From Lentibacillus daqui (GTDB lineage Bacteria; Bacillota; Bacilli; Bacillales; Amphibacillaceae), in the NCBI RefSeq assembly GCF_027186265.1, contig NZ_CP114176.1, positions 3,224,001 through 3,288,000 on the forward strand: DNA of 64,000 nucleotides, in the 5' to 3' direction. The notes under the pieces were generated by a model, which saw nothing but the letters and a program-made list of their open reading frames with translations, searched no databases and was not told where the DNA came from. Made by a program: the position numbers and the translations under genes. Within the stretch, counting starts at the first letter, position 1. The number at the start of each line of letters is the position of its first letter. Positions 17,464-25,937 of this stretch are shown here, piece after piece.

Positions 17464-17464
17464 C
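17430..17464. repeat. REP-like repeat, copy 3
   Basis: Contains TTATACGACAAAATTCAGGA then AGTGACAGGCACC, matching copies 1 (5161-5213) and 2 (9492-9551). Its end supplies the stop codon region of the DnaD-domain gene at 17464. Confidence 0.5.
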
Positions 17465-18567
17465 TAAACCCGCACTTCTCCCCTCCTATCCTTGCCAACA
17501 AACTCCGCCAGTAACTCCTCAAATTCTGCCTTTTCCTCCTCTGTCTCTACCCTTGTCGACGCTGCTGCCTTCTTCTCTGCCCTGATTTCCTGCTTTCGTT
17601 TATAATCATCAAACCACTCCGGCACAACTTCTGTGCGCTGTCCCCCTGCCCGAGCAGCCGTCGCACCGTGAACTTGCCCAAGTCGTTGCTTCCGAAAAGC
17701 TACTTCCTCCGCCTGCGCGTCTTCTAAACTCGAAATCCCTTTCTTACGCCAATCCAGCAAAATTCCTTTCACGTAGGCCCATGTGATTCTATCATGTTCC
17801 ACCGCACGCTTCATGGCTTCCAGTACCAAAGGCTCGCCAATATCATTCACCCAATGTAATAGCTCATCTGTCATAAACGGACGAATCTGGCCGAAATTTT
17901 GCTGGTAAAAGACAAACACGTCCGTTGCAGCAGATGCTTGGTTTTGTTTTATTTGGTTTATGTCTTGTTTATGTTTAATTAATGTGCCCGTATTTTGGTT
18001 CGTACCCTGGTCCATATCCCGTTCCACATGCTGGTTCACCGGCTGGCCCGTCAAGTGGTCCACACCTCGTTCAGTCATTCGCTCTACATCCCCACACTGG
18101 TTCATTAGGTGGTCCGCTTCCGAATCCGTCAACCGGTGCGTGCTTGCATACGTCACGTCCTGACCATCCAAATACTCCGTACCGTCATTCATCGGCTGGT
18201 CTATCCAATCCTCGGTACCACGATCCCAATGGAAATTACCACGTTCCTCTAAAACCCAAGTATGCTCATCATTACCGTTTATTTCCATGGATAACGACAC
18301 CATTCGATAAACCGGCGCTTGGTTCCTCGGGCGTGACACATAATCAATGTAACCCTTCTCCTTCAATTCCGCCCGTGCCCGCTTAAATGAACTTTCCTTC
18401 AACCCCGATTTAAACCGCAATACTGTGGCAGATGCGGTAAACGTCTCTGCCCACATAGCTTTATTGTTGATATGCATTAACGTATACCACAGATTAATTG
18501 CGGATGCTGATAATGGTTCCCGTTCCAGGCGATCGTAAAATGCATTGATTTCTTTTATGTAATTCAT
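17464..18567 (-). CDS. DnaD-domain replication-initiation-like protein
   Basis: 367 residues. An N-terminal winged helix (about 1-100: SASAINLWYTLMHINNKAMW, ESSFKRARAELKEKGYIDYV) is followed by a long low-complexity hydrophilic linker (about 110-225, rich in Asn, Gln, Asp, His). A C-terminal DnaD/DUF4373-like domain follows (about 230-310: FYQQNFGQIRPFMTDELLHWV, ITWAYVKGILLDWRKKGI). Such proteins load helicase at phage, plasmid or integrated-element origins, or act with DnaA and DnaB. A degenerate tandem repeat lies just upstream. The gene may derive from a mobile element; no integrase is nearby. Confidence 0.8.
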   Translation of the reverse strand: MNYIKEINAFYDRLEREPLSASAINLWYTLMHINNKAMWAETFTASATVLRFKSGLKESSFKRARAELKEKGYIDYVSRPRNQAPVYRMVSLSMEINGNDEHTWVLEERGNFHWDRGTEDWIDQPMNDGTEYLDGQDVTYASTHRLTDSEADHLMNQCGDVERMTERGVDHLTGQPVNQHVERDMDQGTNQNTGTLIKHKQDINQIKQNQASAATDVFVFYQQNFGQIRPFMTDELLHWVNDIGEPLVLEAMKRAVEHDRITWAYVKGILLDWRKKGISSLEDAQAEEVAFRKQRLGQVHGATAARAGGQRTEVVPEWFDDYKRKQEIRAEKKAAASTRVETEEEKAEFEELLAEFVGKDRRGEVRV

Positions 18568-18627
18568 GCCTCTCTATCCCTTCTAATAAAATAGCTATTT
18601 ATTACTTCTAAAATGAGTTTACATACA

Positions 18628-18740
18628 TTTCTCGAGCGCTTCTCTCACTAGTTCGAGTGGTCACACGCCTTTCCAGAACGCTTTCTCACCTGTTCGAACG
18701 GCTATATGCTTTACTCAAACGCTTTACCCAAGCAACTCAT
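18628..18740. repeat. Degenerate tandem repeats upstream of the DnaD-domain gene
   Basis: About 2.5 units with a period near 40 bp. Unit 1 starts at TTTCTCGAGCGCTTCTCTCA, unit 2 at TTTCCAGAACGCTTTCTCAC and a partial unit at TTTACTCAAACGCTTTACCC. Each unit contains a TTCGAG/TTCGAA-type segment. They might be iterons or simply a decayed duplication. Confidence 0.4.
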
Positions 18741-18817
18741 CAATTTCCGCACAACTCAAAACGATTGCCTCCCATCCCCACATGGAAAATAATGGTGGGA
18801 CAATGAACCTGTCCCAC

Positions 18818-19411
18818 CTATTCCAGCAGTTCTCTAACCCCGACACTTTTCAGTTTCTTTCTGGCTGTCTTCCCCCAACTCTTCACTGCATCCACCGTGA
18901 CTCCTTCTTGTTCGGCAATTTCCGCCAAAGGCAGGCCCTCAATCACATGATATTTCACCCATTTCGACTGATTGTCCGTCAGCATCCCCCGCATCTTCTT
19001 CCAGAACGCCTCATCTTGTACTTCTATCCCGGTTGTATCGGGAATAGGCAGATTCGTCTTGCAGTCACGGTTACCGTTATCGATTTTTAGCTTTTCATGT
19101 TGAACAAATGTCTCTTGGTGTTGATTCTCCCGCTTTTTCTTGCGGAGCATATCAATTAATCGATTGCGAATAGTGAAGTTGAAATAAGTGGACATCACTC
19201 CCTGGTCAGGCTTGTATTTCTTGTAGGCACACCACATCGCATACAGACCTTCTACAAAAAATTCATTGTGCGGATCCTGAATATGTAGCCTATGAATATG
19301 GTAATGAATCCGCCGTTCGTTCTGCTTGAAGATTTCCTCAAAACTTGTCTTCTTTTCGTTACTGTTTTCCCCATTGTTGCTTTCCTCAAGACTATTTTCC
19401 TTCTTATTCAT
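18818..19411 (-). CDS. Sigma-70-like RNA polymerase sigma factor, paralogue 1
   Basis: 197 residues from ATG 19409-19411, chosen because GAGGAGG lies just upstream; an upstream in-frame start at 19426 lacks such a site. Region 2-like segment about 30-95 (IHYHIHRLHIQ, FFVEGLYAMWCAYKKYKPDQG, STYFNFTIRNRLIDMLRKKKR). Region 4 HTH at about 150-190 (LPLAEIAEQEGVTVDAVKSWGKTARKKLK). The acidic, polar N-terminus is not conserved. Closely related in layout to the protein at 19910-20467. Regulon unknown. Confidence 0.78.
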   Translation of the reverse strand: MNKKENSLEESNNGENSNEKKTSFEEIFKQNERRIHYHIHRLHIQDPHNEFFVEGLYAMWCAYKKYKPDQGVMSTYFNFTIRNRLIDMLRKKKRENQHQETFVQHEKLKIDNGNRDCKTNLPIPDTTGIEVQDEAFWKKMRGMLTDNQSKWVKYHVIEGLPLAEIAEQEGVTVDAVKSWGKTARKKLKSVGVRELLE

Positions 19412-19840
19412 TTTTCTCCTCCTCATTTTCTACATAATACGAAATACACTAAAGCAGATATCCCACATTATCATCCGAATCGTGTGAAAAAGGTTAATGG
19501 AATCTCACAAATGATAGCAACAAATCTATTCATGTCACAAAGTCTAATTTTAGGAAATGACAAGGACTAGCACGACCAATGCAAGGAACATGGGGATAAT
19601 CCACGATAGTATGAATGTATCAGGACGCTTACCTTTCATATAACTTTTAACCTATATTTTATTTATAACCCCTCCTATTACTATTATCGTTTCTGAAGGC
19701 CTATTTGGGGGCATATTTTATTGAAAATTTTATTTTTATTTAAAAAGTGTCACAGTTTTTTGGTGCAAAAGTTCCAGAAAGCAAAGACATATGCTCATCT
19801 GTTATCAAAAATGAAATATCCCTGCATAAGTTCATTAAAA

Positions 19841-19872
19841 AACAACTGCTCATCAATAGATAAGCAGTTGTT
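19841..19872 (-). terminator. Hairpin terminator for the second sigma-like gene
   Basis: Stem AACAACTGCT (19841-19850) with AGCAGTTGTT (19863-19872). On the minus strand it lies about 40 bp after the stop codon of the sigma-like gene and is followed by TTTTAA. Confidence 0.7.
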
Positions 19873-19909
19873 CCTCCATCTCAACAAAACCATTCTCATT
19901 TATGTCACG

Positions 19910-20467
19910 TCATTTTATTTCGGGCCAATCCCTTTCTAAGCCCTTCCTTTTCAATTTTTGTTTCGCCATTTTCGCCCAGCTTTTCACCGCATCAATAGAA
20001 ACATGCTCCTGCTCGGCAATTTCCCGATTCGACATATCCATAAAAATATAGTACTTCACCCATTTTCTTTGATTCGTGGTCAACAAGGGTTTCAGTTCTT
20101 CCCACAGATCCGTTTCATGGATTGTTACAGCCAGTTCCTCTTGAATAGGAATATCAGTGTCGCGGTAATGATTCCCACTCCCTAGTTTTTGCATTTCTGC
20201 TTTGCAATAAATAGAATCATGGCGTTGTCGACGTTTCTTTATACGCATCAAATCAACTAAACGGTTGCGAATCGTATTATGAAGATGCGTCGATAGTTGT
20301 GATTTCCCAGGTTGAAAAGTCTGAACCGCCTCCCACATGGCATATAGCCCTTCCTGGTAAAATTCCTGGTGAGAATCATCGATGTTTAATTTACGGATGA
20401 GATAATAAATCTGCCTCTCATGTATCTTAAAAACTTCCTCAAAAGGTTCTCGAACGTTTTGTTTCAT
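19910..20467 (-). CDS. Sigma-70-like RNA polymerase sigma factor, paralogue 2
   Basis: 185 residues from ATG 20465-20467 behind AAAGAGGACA. Region 2 (REPFEEVFKIHERQIYYLIRKLNI, FYQEGLYAMWEAVQTFQPG, STHLHNTIRNRLVDLMRIKKR). Region 4 HTH (MSNREIAEQEHVSIDAVKSWAKMAKQKLKRKG). It aligns end to end with the neighbour at 18818-19411, so the pair arose by duplication or both were acquired together. Upstream lies a GATAGCGCTATC palindrome (20509-20520) of unknown meaning. Function is inferred from the family only. Confidence 0.78.
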   Translation of the reverse strand: MKQNVREPFEEVFKIHERQIYYLIRKLNIDDSHQEFYQEGLYAMWEAVQTFQPGKSQLSTHLHNTIRNRLVDLMRIKKRRQRHDSIYCKAEMQKLGSGNHYRDTDIPIQEELAVTIHETDLWEELKPLLTTNQRKWVKYYIFMDMSNREIAEQEHVSIDAVKSWAKMAKQKLKRKGLERDWPEIK

Positions 20468-20520
20468 TCCTGTCCTCTTTCTAAAAAGCCGGCTTTCCAA
20501 TATAAAGTGATAGCGCTATC

Positions 20521-20839
20521 CTAACTCCTATTATCGCAGGTTTTGCCAATGATTTCCAAATCTTGCAAACAAGTCGTTAATTTGTCGAAACAACCCGAAA
20601 CAACGGTCTAAGCATGTCGATTAAACTCGAATATTAGTGGTTTATGTCTAAAAATAATTAGAAAAGGGAAAATAGCAACGATGGGTATTTGTGTCTATTT
20701 TATGACATTTTAGGGTATAAAGTCACAATTAATATAAGCAATCCCATCATAAGATTTCTGTGAATAATTCGGGTTAAGGTTCTTTTACAGTGAAAATCAC
20801 ATAAGATAATTACAACTTTGATTTAGGGAGGAATTTTTT
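20521..20839. other. Intergenic region upstream of the PLP-enzyme remnant
   Basis: About 320 bp, AT-rich, without a convincing gene. It presumably contains the promoter of the minus-strand sigma-like gene and the old promoter of the PLP-enzyme gene, but no clear box pair could be assigned. Confidence 0.35.
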
Positions 20840-21061
20840 TTGAATCGAGATAGGTATGCATTTTCGACACGTGCTATCCAAGCTGGTGAACCAACAGATC
20901 CCGTCACAAGGGCGCTTAACACACCAATCTATCAAACTTCAACATTCGCTTTTGAGTCTGCTCAGGATAAAGAATCTGCCGTTGATGAAGGAATGAATTG
21001 GACACCAGATGTGTATTTTTACAGCCGAACAGCTAATCCAACAACCGCTGCTTCTATATAA
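20840..21061 (+). pseudogene. Truncated Cys/Met-metabolism PLP-dependent enzyme (N-terminal fragment)
   Basis: TTG start with a good ribosome binding site (AGGGAGGAA). The 73 residues match the N-terminus of cystathionine gamma-lyase / methionine gamma-lyase / O-acetylhomoserine sulfhydrylase-type enzymes (FSTRAIQAGE, RALNTPIYQTSTFAFES, YFYSRTANPTTAA). A normal enzyme is near 400 residues, with the PLP lysine around residue 210. Everything after the first substrate loop is missing, and a stop follows at the junction. The remainder is not found downstream, so this is a deletion remnant. Confidence 0.8.
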
Positions 21062-21128
21062 TTAAAATATCTTCAAAATACTCTTGTTTTCTTAGTGTCT
21101 CTCAAACAATATATAGAAATAGCCCCCA

Positions 21129-21840
21129 TCATCCTTCATATCGAACTGGGTTGATGCTTGAACTAGCTAGACCTTTCACAAGAAGGGCTAACGTCTTCAT
21201 ATCACCAACTAAATAATCTTCTTTAACATTGGCAGGTCGGGTTTCACCATAACGGTTCACCCAGCAAGAAGTAATACCAAGCTCTGAGGCGGGCACAACA
21301 TCGTACTTGAATCCAAACCCAGTGTGAAGTATATCTGATTTATCGAGGTTTAGCTTCTTCAACAATAGATGGAAGCCATCGTGATTCGCTTTATATGCAC
21401 CAGCTTGCTCCGCAGTAACGATCTCATCAAAATCAACGTTCAATCCTTGATACTGTTTCCTCAATAATGCTATCGTCAGTATTCGTAAGCAAGGCGATTT
21501 TTGTGTATTTCTTAATCTCCAACAAGGCATCTATCGTATCGGGAAATGGCCGCCATTCCCCCATGGATTCCGCAAAGTATCGGCTATCCTCTTCCGTGAA
21601 AGGGTATCCAAAATAATTAAAGGCCATTGGTAAAGTGTTTCTCAGCACTTCTTTATACGGCATGTATTGATTTTGAATGTAATCAAATTGAATATTCTCC
21701 CAATGACGCTGCAACGCGACAACATCAACATTCTTTACACCGTTCCTCTCAAGTATCTCTTTAAATATCATCTGAATTTCGCCTTCCCAATCAATCAATG
21801 TCCCGTAACAATCAAATGTAATTGCTTTTGGCCAAGTCAT
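21129..21840 (-). pseudogene. Haloacid dehalogenase type II-like HAD hydrolase, frameshifted
   Basis: Frame 1 (21840 to 21433) has the nucleophile motif ITFDCYGTLIDWEG and motif II LLTNTDDSIIEETVSRI. The second frame (to 21129) continues with VDFDEIVTAEQAGAYKANHDGF and the motif III/IV region HTGFGFKYDVVPASELGI..CWVNR. The frames meet near 21435-21450, where one base is apparently missing or extra. An intact protein would be about 235 residues, right for L-2-haloacid dehalogenases. The start is ATG 21838-21840 behind GGGGGAA. Either a recent pseudogene or a sequencing indel. Confidence 0.75.
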
Positions 21841-22202
21841 ATATAATTCCCCCAATTCGTAATGTTTAAAATCATTGTATCACATTTAATTAGAGAAGAC
21901 TTTTCCTATACAAAGGACTTTTTAAGCGTTTTCTAAGAAAAATAAAAGAATCGCTTCTTTAGGAAATCAGTAAGGAGCAAGCAACCAAAGAAAAATGTGG
22001 AACAGTTATAAAGATATTGGGAATTTATTAAGAAAGAACATTATATTAATGATACCCCAGTAATACACATTTGGGGATGTATCACCGGGGCTTTATACAT
22101 TAGGTGTTATGAGGTTTTATTTCAGTTTTTTCACTTATCCTGGTTATACTGGTAAGAAGACGGGTTTTGACATGTCCAATATTTCCATCCCATCCCCTGG
22201 AT
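21841..22202. other. Intergenic region between MFS and dehalogenase genes
   Basis: About 360 bp without a gene. It carries the dehalogenase promoter region and, near 22053-22092, an imperfect hairpin (CCCCAGTAATACA with TGTATCACCGGGG) that may terminate the GntR-DUF2848-nitrilase-MFS transcript. Confidence 0.4.
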
Positions 22203-23501
22203 TTAGTTCTCTTTTTGATATTTTATATCGACATATTTTAGTGCAAATAATGCGATCACTGCTGTTACAATAATATACGCACTGATAGCGTAACCACTAT
22301 TGAACTGGTTAAGAAGGTAAGTGGAGGTCAATGGAGCAAGTCCTCCGCCTATTACACTTCTCAACATAAATGTTATTGCCGATCCACTGAACCTAAGATG
22401 GGTTGGAAAACTCGAGGCAATTACTGGAGCTAATGGTGCCCACATCGTAGCATGAATAATAAAAGCTACAATAATCGCTACGAAAATCAATCCAACACTT
22501 TTGGTATTAAGCAAAGAGAAATATGGTATAGCCCACAAGATGAGTAATACATTACCAAATCCCAGTATTCTTTTAGGACTTATTTTATCACTTATATATC
22601 CAGTTAAGAATATGGCACACACTGAGATAATCGCACCTGTAAGTGTTGCGTTAACAAAAACGGAGTCATCTAAACCTAAATAATTTATCCCGTATGTCGT
22701 GGTATAGAAAGCAAACACACCAAAGGCAACATCGCTACTCACATTGGAGAGCACTCCTGCAATAACCTGTTTAGGATATTCCTTAAGCACTGAAACAAAA
22801 GGTAACTTCGGCATTTCTTTTTTATCCAACGTTTTCTGGAATGAAGGAGTCTCTAATAAATTGAATCGAACCACTAATCCTACAATCACTAAAACTATGC
22901 TAAGAATAAACGGAACTCTCCAGCCCCATGTATGAAAACCATCACCGGAAATCGATATAAAAAGGGATGTTACTGAAGTTCCAAGTATTAAACCAAGCGG
23001 GACGCCAATCTGTGGCAAGGTAGCCATGAACCCTTTATTTTTATTCGTACCCCACTCCATCGAAATGAGTACGGATCCTGGCCATTCCCCTCCTATAGCA
23101 ATTCCTTGGATAAATCGAATGATTGTCAATATGAGTGGTGCTGCTAGTCCTATTTGTTCGTATCCTGGTAATAACCCGATAAGAACAGTCATTACCCCCA
23201 TGATAACTAGTGTTGCAACTAGAGAAACTTTCCTACCAATCTTATCCCCTAAATGCCCAAATAAAATTCCTCCTATTGGTCTCGCGATATAACCAATGGC
23301 ATATGTCGTGAAAGTTAATAAGGTAGCAACATATGGATCATTGTTTGTAAAAAATAAATGCGGAAATACAATAGCAGCCATGGTTCCATAAAGGAAAAAA
23401 TCATACCACTCAATGGTTGAGCCTAGTACACTTGAAATACCAGCAATTCTTTGTTGTTTATTCCGATCGATTGAAACTTTCTCTTCCCCTTGTTTATTCA
23501 T
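22203..23501 (-). CDS. MFS transporter, metabolite:H+ symporter (MHS) type
   Basis: 432 residues with about 12 hydrophobic segments. MHS signatures are GSTIEWYDFFLYGTMAA at the first membrane segment, GHLGDKIGRK in the 2-3 loop, and FIQGIAIGGEWPGSVL. It imports small organic acids, amino acids or similar by proton symport. It is the last gene of an operon GntR-DUF2848-nitrilase-MFS; only 12 bp separate it from the nitrilase gene, so the substrate is probably the amide or acid those enzymes process. The ATG is preceded by GGGGGAAG. Confidence 0.88.
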   Translation of the reverse strand: MNKQGEEKVSIDRNKQQRIAGISSVLGSTIEWYDFFLYGTMAAIVFPHLFFTNNDPYVATLLTFTTYAIGYIARPIGGILFGHLGDKIGRKVSLVATLVIMGVMTVLIGLLPGYEQIGLAAPLILTIIRFIQGIAIGGEWPGSVLISMEWGTNKNKGFMATLPQIGVPLGLILGTSVTSLFISISGDGFHTWGWRVPFILSIVLVIVGLVVRFNLLETPSFQKTLDKKEMPKLPFVSVLKEYPKQVIAGVLSNVSSDVAFGVFAFYTTTYGINYLGLDDSVFVNATLTGAIISVCAIFLTGYISDKISPKRILGFGNVLLILWAIPYFSLLNTKSVGLIFVAIIVAFIIHATMWAPLAPVIASSFPTHLRFSGSAITFMLRSVIGGGLAPLTSTYLLNQFNSGYAISAYIIVTAVIALFALKYVDIKYQKEN

Positions 23502-23513
23502 TTGCGCTTCCCC

Positions 23514-24311
23514 CTACAAACCAGTTTTATATAAATGTGGCACTCTGCTACTAAAAATAGGTACATCATTTCTAACTTGTTTAACTTTTTCTAAATCTAA
23601 CTGGGTTGTTAATGTTTCTTCTCTATCGTCTGATCCCTGTTTTAAAACATCCCCCCATGGATCTATTGCCATCGAATTCCCGCAAAAGCGAGTCCCATTA
23701 TATGACCCAACCCTATTGGAGGAGATAACATACATCTGATTTTCAATGGCCCTTGCTATTTGGAGATTAACCCAATGGTTGGTTCGAGCATCCGGCCATT
23801 CAGCCACAATATGCAGCACTTGAGCCCCCTCAAGTGCTAACGTTCTGACAACTTCAGGGAAACGTAAATCATAACAAATGATTAAACCCATTTTGACACC
23901 CTCAAGTTCAAATACTTCTGGAACATGTTGCCCACCTGTTAGGTATTTAGGTTCTTTGAGCATTGGAACAAGATGAACCTTGTCATATTCATAAACCAAT
24001 TTTCCTGAACGATCAAAAACAAATGAAGAATTATAAAAGTCATCCTTAACCCTATTCGCAACAGAACCGCCAATGATGTTTATATTTAATTCTTTGGCCA
24101 AGTCTCTTAAAAAGCTTTTTGTGGGTTCCCCATCGGAATCTGCATACTTGTCCAAATCATCAAGTGTATAAGCAGTGGTCCACATTTCTGGTAAAACTAC
24201 CGTGTCAGGATTATTTTTCTTCACCTCTTGTTCCATCCATTCCTTTACTTTTTGTCTATTTTTCTCCGGATCACCTGGATATATATCCATTTGATAGATT
24301 GCGTATTTCAT
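23514..24311 (-). CDS. Carbon-nitrogen hydrolase (nitrilase superfamily, omega-amidase-like)
   Basis: 265 residues, complete. The Glu-Lys-Cys triad is visible: E42 in LPEMWTTAY, K111 in YDKVHLVP, and C146 in GLIICYDLRFPE. The fold class covers aliphatic amidases, omega-amidases (Nit2/YafV-like) and carbamoylases; the substrate cannot be read from sequence. It overlaps the stop of the DUF2848 gene (TAATG arrangement), so the two are translated together. Likely role: releasing ammonia from an imported amide. Cytoplasmic. Confidence 0.88.
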   Translation of the reverse strand: MKYAIYQMDIYPGDPEKNRQKVKEWMEQEVKKNNPDTVVLPEMWTTAYTLDDLDKYADSDGEPTKSFLRDLAKELNINIIGGSVANRVKDDFYNSSFVFDRSGKLVYEYDKVHLVPMLKEPKYLTGGQHVPEVFELEGVKMGLIICYDLRFPEVVRTLALEGAQVLHIVAEWPDARTNHWVNLQIARAIENQMYVISSNRVGSYNGTRFCGNSMAIDPWGDVLKQGSDDREETLTTQLDLEKVKQVRNDVPIFSSRVPHLYKTGL

Positions 24312-25015
24312 TAAAATTCCTCCCCGGTAGCTATATTTATAATTTTATATTCGGTCGATATAGAATCATTGGTAATTGGATCAAACAAGATTGTTTTAAA
24401 CTTCTCACCATATTTAAACCCATCAAGCAATGGAACCGTTCCAGAAAATACAATACTATTTGTTAAAGGTACATTCTTCTTTTGAAGGAAACCCTTTATT
24501 TCCTCCAATGAAATGATGGAGGATATCGGGTTTTCCTGATATTTTTCCCATTTTCCATCTACCATCATTTCCGACGATAATACTAATTGATCCCAATAGT
24601 CCTTTACCTTGTCAATTTTCCATGCCTTTTTGGCAAATGGTTTATCACACACTTGTTTTGACTTATTAATATCAACTGTTTCCAGCGAACGATCCGTATG
24701 ATCACTTCCAACACTTAAATAGATTTCTTCCGGAGAATCTCCAAAGATCAGTACAATCTCCGCTTCCCCGCTTGTTTGGTCACCAACAACCTCTATCGAT
24801 TCATACTGATTCAATGTACTAACTGCTACTGGATAAAGGGCTGGAACCTCCTCTGGTTCAGGCACACCAATTTCAGCAAGTTCCTTGATATGCTCCCATG
24901 TTTTCTCTTTATCCCTTCCTGAGTAGCCAATGCAAAATGCCTTATTAATTTTTAAATCTCTTGCCTTACCTTCAACTTCAATTTGATAAGTAGAATTATT
25001 TAATAGTTGTTTCAT
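24311..25015 (-). CDS. DUF2848 family protein
   Basis: 234 residues, matching the DUF2848 family as I recognise it (ICIGYSGRD near the start, GVPEPEEVPALYPV, LIFGDSPEEIYLSVGSDHTDRSLE). DUF2848 is distantly like fumarylacetoacetate hydrolase-type folds, and SVGSDHTDR may contribute to a metal site. No signal peptide. The gene sits between a GntR regulator and an amidase, in a layout suggesting a small catabolic pathway. A cre-like site lies in the 47-bp gap upstream. Biochemical function unknown. Confidence 0.78.
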   Translation of the reverse strand: MKQLLNNSTYQIEVEGKARDLKINKAFCIGYSGRDKEKTWEHIKELAEIGVPEPEEVPALYPVAVSTLNQYESIEVVGDQTSGEAEIVLIFGDSPEEIYLSVGSDHTDRSLETVDINKSKQVCDKPFAKKAWKIDKVKDYWDQLVLSSEMMVDGKWEKYQENPISSIISLEEIKGFLQKKNVPLTNSIVFSGTVPLLDGFKYGEKFKTILFDPITNDSISTEYKIINIATGEEF

Positions 25016-25030
25016 AAATAAGTTCCTCCT

Positions 25031-25045
25031 TGTTAGCGCTTTCTG
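25031..25045 (-). promoter_or_regulatory. cre-like CcpA site between the GntR and DUF2848 genes
   Basis: The minus strand reads CAGAAAGCGCTAACA, close to the cre consensus TGWAANCGNTNNCA with one mismatch at the first base. It sits in the gap between the regulator and the catabolic genes, so glucose repression by roadblock is plausible. Confidence 0.5.
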
Positions 25046-25062
25046 GTATCCGAAAAATAATA

Positions 25063-25731
25063 TTATTTCTCCTTAACAGCTTTAACATTTGCCTTTGTTA
25101 TCTCTAAATGGTTTTTCATTAGCTCTACAGCTTTAGAAGCATCATTGTTTTCCAAAGCATTTAAAATCTGCCTATGCTCTTGAATTACTTCTACCATTCT
25201 ACCTTCTTTCATTAGCGCATTATGGCCAACTAGTCGTGTGAGATTATACATTTCCTGAAGTATTTGCTCTAGCAGATTTTGATTCGCGAATGTTAGAATT
25301 TGACGATGGAATATTTGATCTAATTCAATAAACTTAATGCGATCATTATTCACCATCTCTTGTTCTTGTGCAGCAACAATTCCCCTTAGTGTGTGCAGTT
25401 GTTCTTTTGTAATAATAGGAGAAAGTTTTTTTAACCCTTCCGTTTCAATAGATAATCGTAAAAAGATAATTTGTTCCTTTTCATTCTCTGTAATTTTCCG
25501 TACATGAAACCCCTTCCTAGGAATTTGTACCAGTAATCCTTCTTTAATTAAATCAGCAACCGCCTCCCTTATTGGTGTTCTAGAAATTTCCATTGTTTCT
25601 GATAACATTGTTTCAGTTAGTATTTCTTGATTGTTGATAGAACCTGTCAAAATAGCCCTTTTTAAATCCTCATAAACAATTTCCTTCGTGGTTTTCTTTC
25701 TTGCAATTGGTTTCAAATCTATCTTTTTCAT
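25063..25731 (-). CDS. GntR-family regulator (FadR/FCD type)
   Basis: 222 residues. Winged helix at about 10-75 (KEIVYEDLKRAILTG, LSETMEISRTPIREAVADLIKEGLL, PRKGFHV). An all-helical FCD ligand-binding domain is at about 85-215 (RLSIETEGLKKL, FIELDQIFHRQIL, LVGHNALMKEGRM, EHRQILNALENND). It is the first gene of the DUF2848-nitrilase-MFS operon and the likely local regulator. A perfect ATGTATACAT palindrome lies just upstream. The ligand is probably the substrate of the operon. Confidence 0.88.
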   Translation of the reverse strand: MKKIDLKPIARKKTTKEIVYEDLKRAILTGSINNQEILTETMLSETMEISRTPIREAVADLIKEGLLVQIPRKGFHVRKITENEKEQIIFLRLSIETEGLKKLSPIITKEQLHTLRGIVAAQEQEMVNNDRIKFIELDQIFHRQILTFANQNLLEQILQEMYNLTRLVGHNALMKEGRMVEVIQEHRQILNALENNDASKAVELMKNHLEITKANVKAVKEK

Positions 25732-25756
25732 TTTGGTACCTCACATGCTTGTATTA

Positions 25757-25766
25757 TGTATACATT
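25757..25766. promoter_or_regulatory. Candidate GntR/FCD operator
   Basis: The perfect palindrome ATGTATACAT lies 26 bp upstream of the GntR start, within an AT-rich promoter region. FCD-type regulators commonly bind short TNGTANACNA-like palindromes. Autoregulation is inferred. Confidence 0.45.
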
Positions 25767-25937
25767 GTACAGAACACAAATGTGGGTTGTCAATATTAAC
25801 TTTTTGAAGAAAATTTATATTAGTAGTGTGACCCTTTTAAAAACATAAAAACTATCATCAAATAAAAAAGAAATCACCTCTTAAGGCAATTTCAAAATAA
25901 TCGATCCAATATTTTATATGCTATTTTTTCAAAAGCT

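Noticed and set aside
18628..18740. CRISPR array
   Set aside because: The units are degenerate along their whole length, there are no spacers of constant size between identical repeats, and no cas genes are present anywhere in the window.
19721..19939. 72-codon + strand frame
   Set aside because: No ribosome binding site, covers a terminator hairpin and runs into the antisense of the second sigma-like gene.
20509..20520. GATAGCGCTATC palindrome as a cre site
   Set aside because: It has the central AGCGCT but lacks the flanking TGNAA/NNCA pattern; left unassigned.
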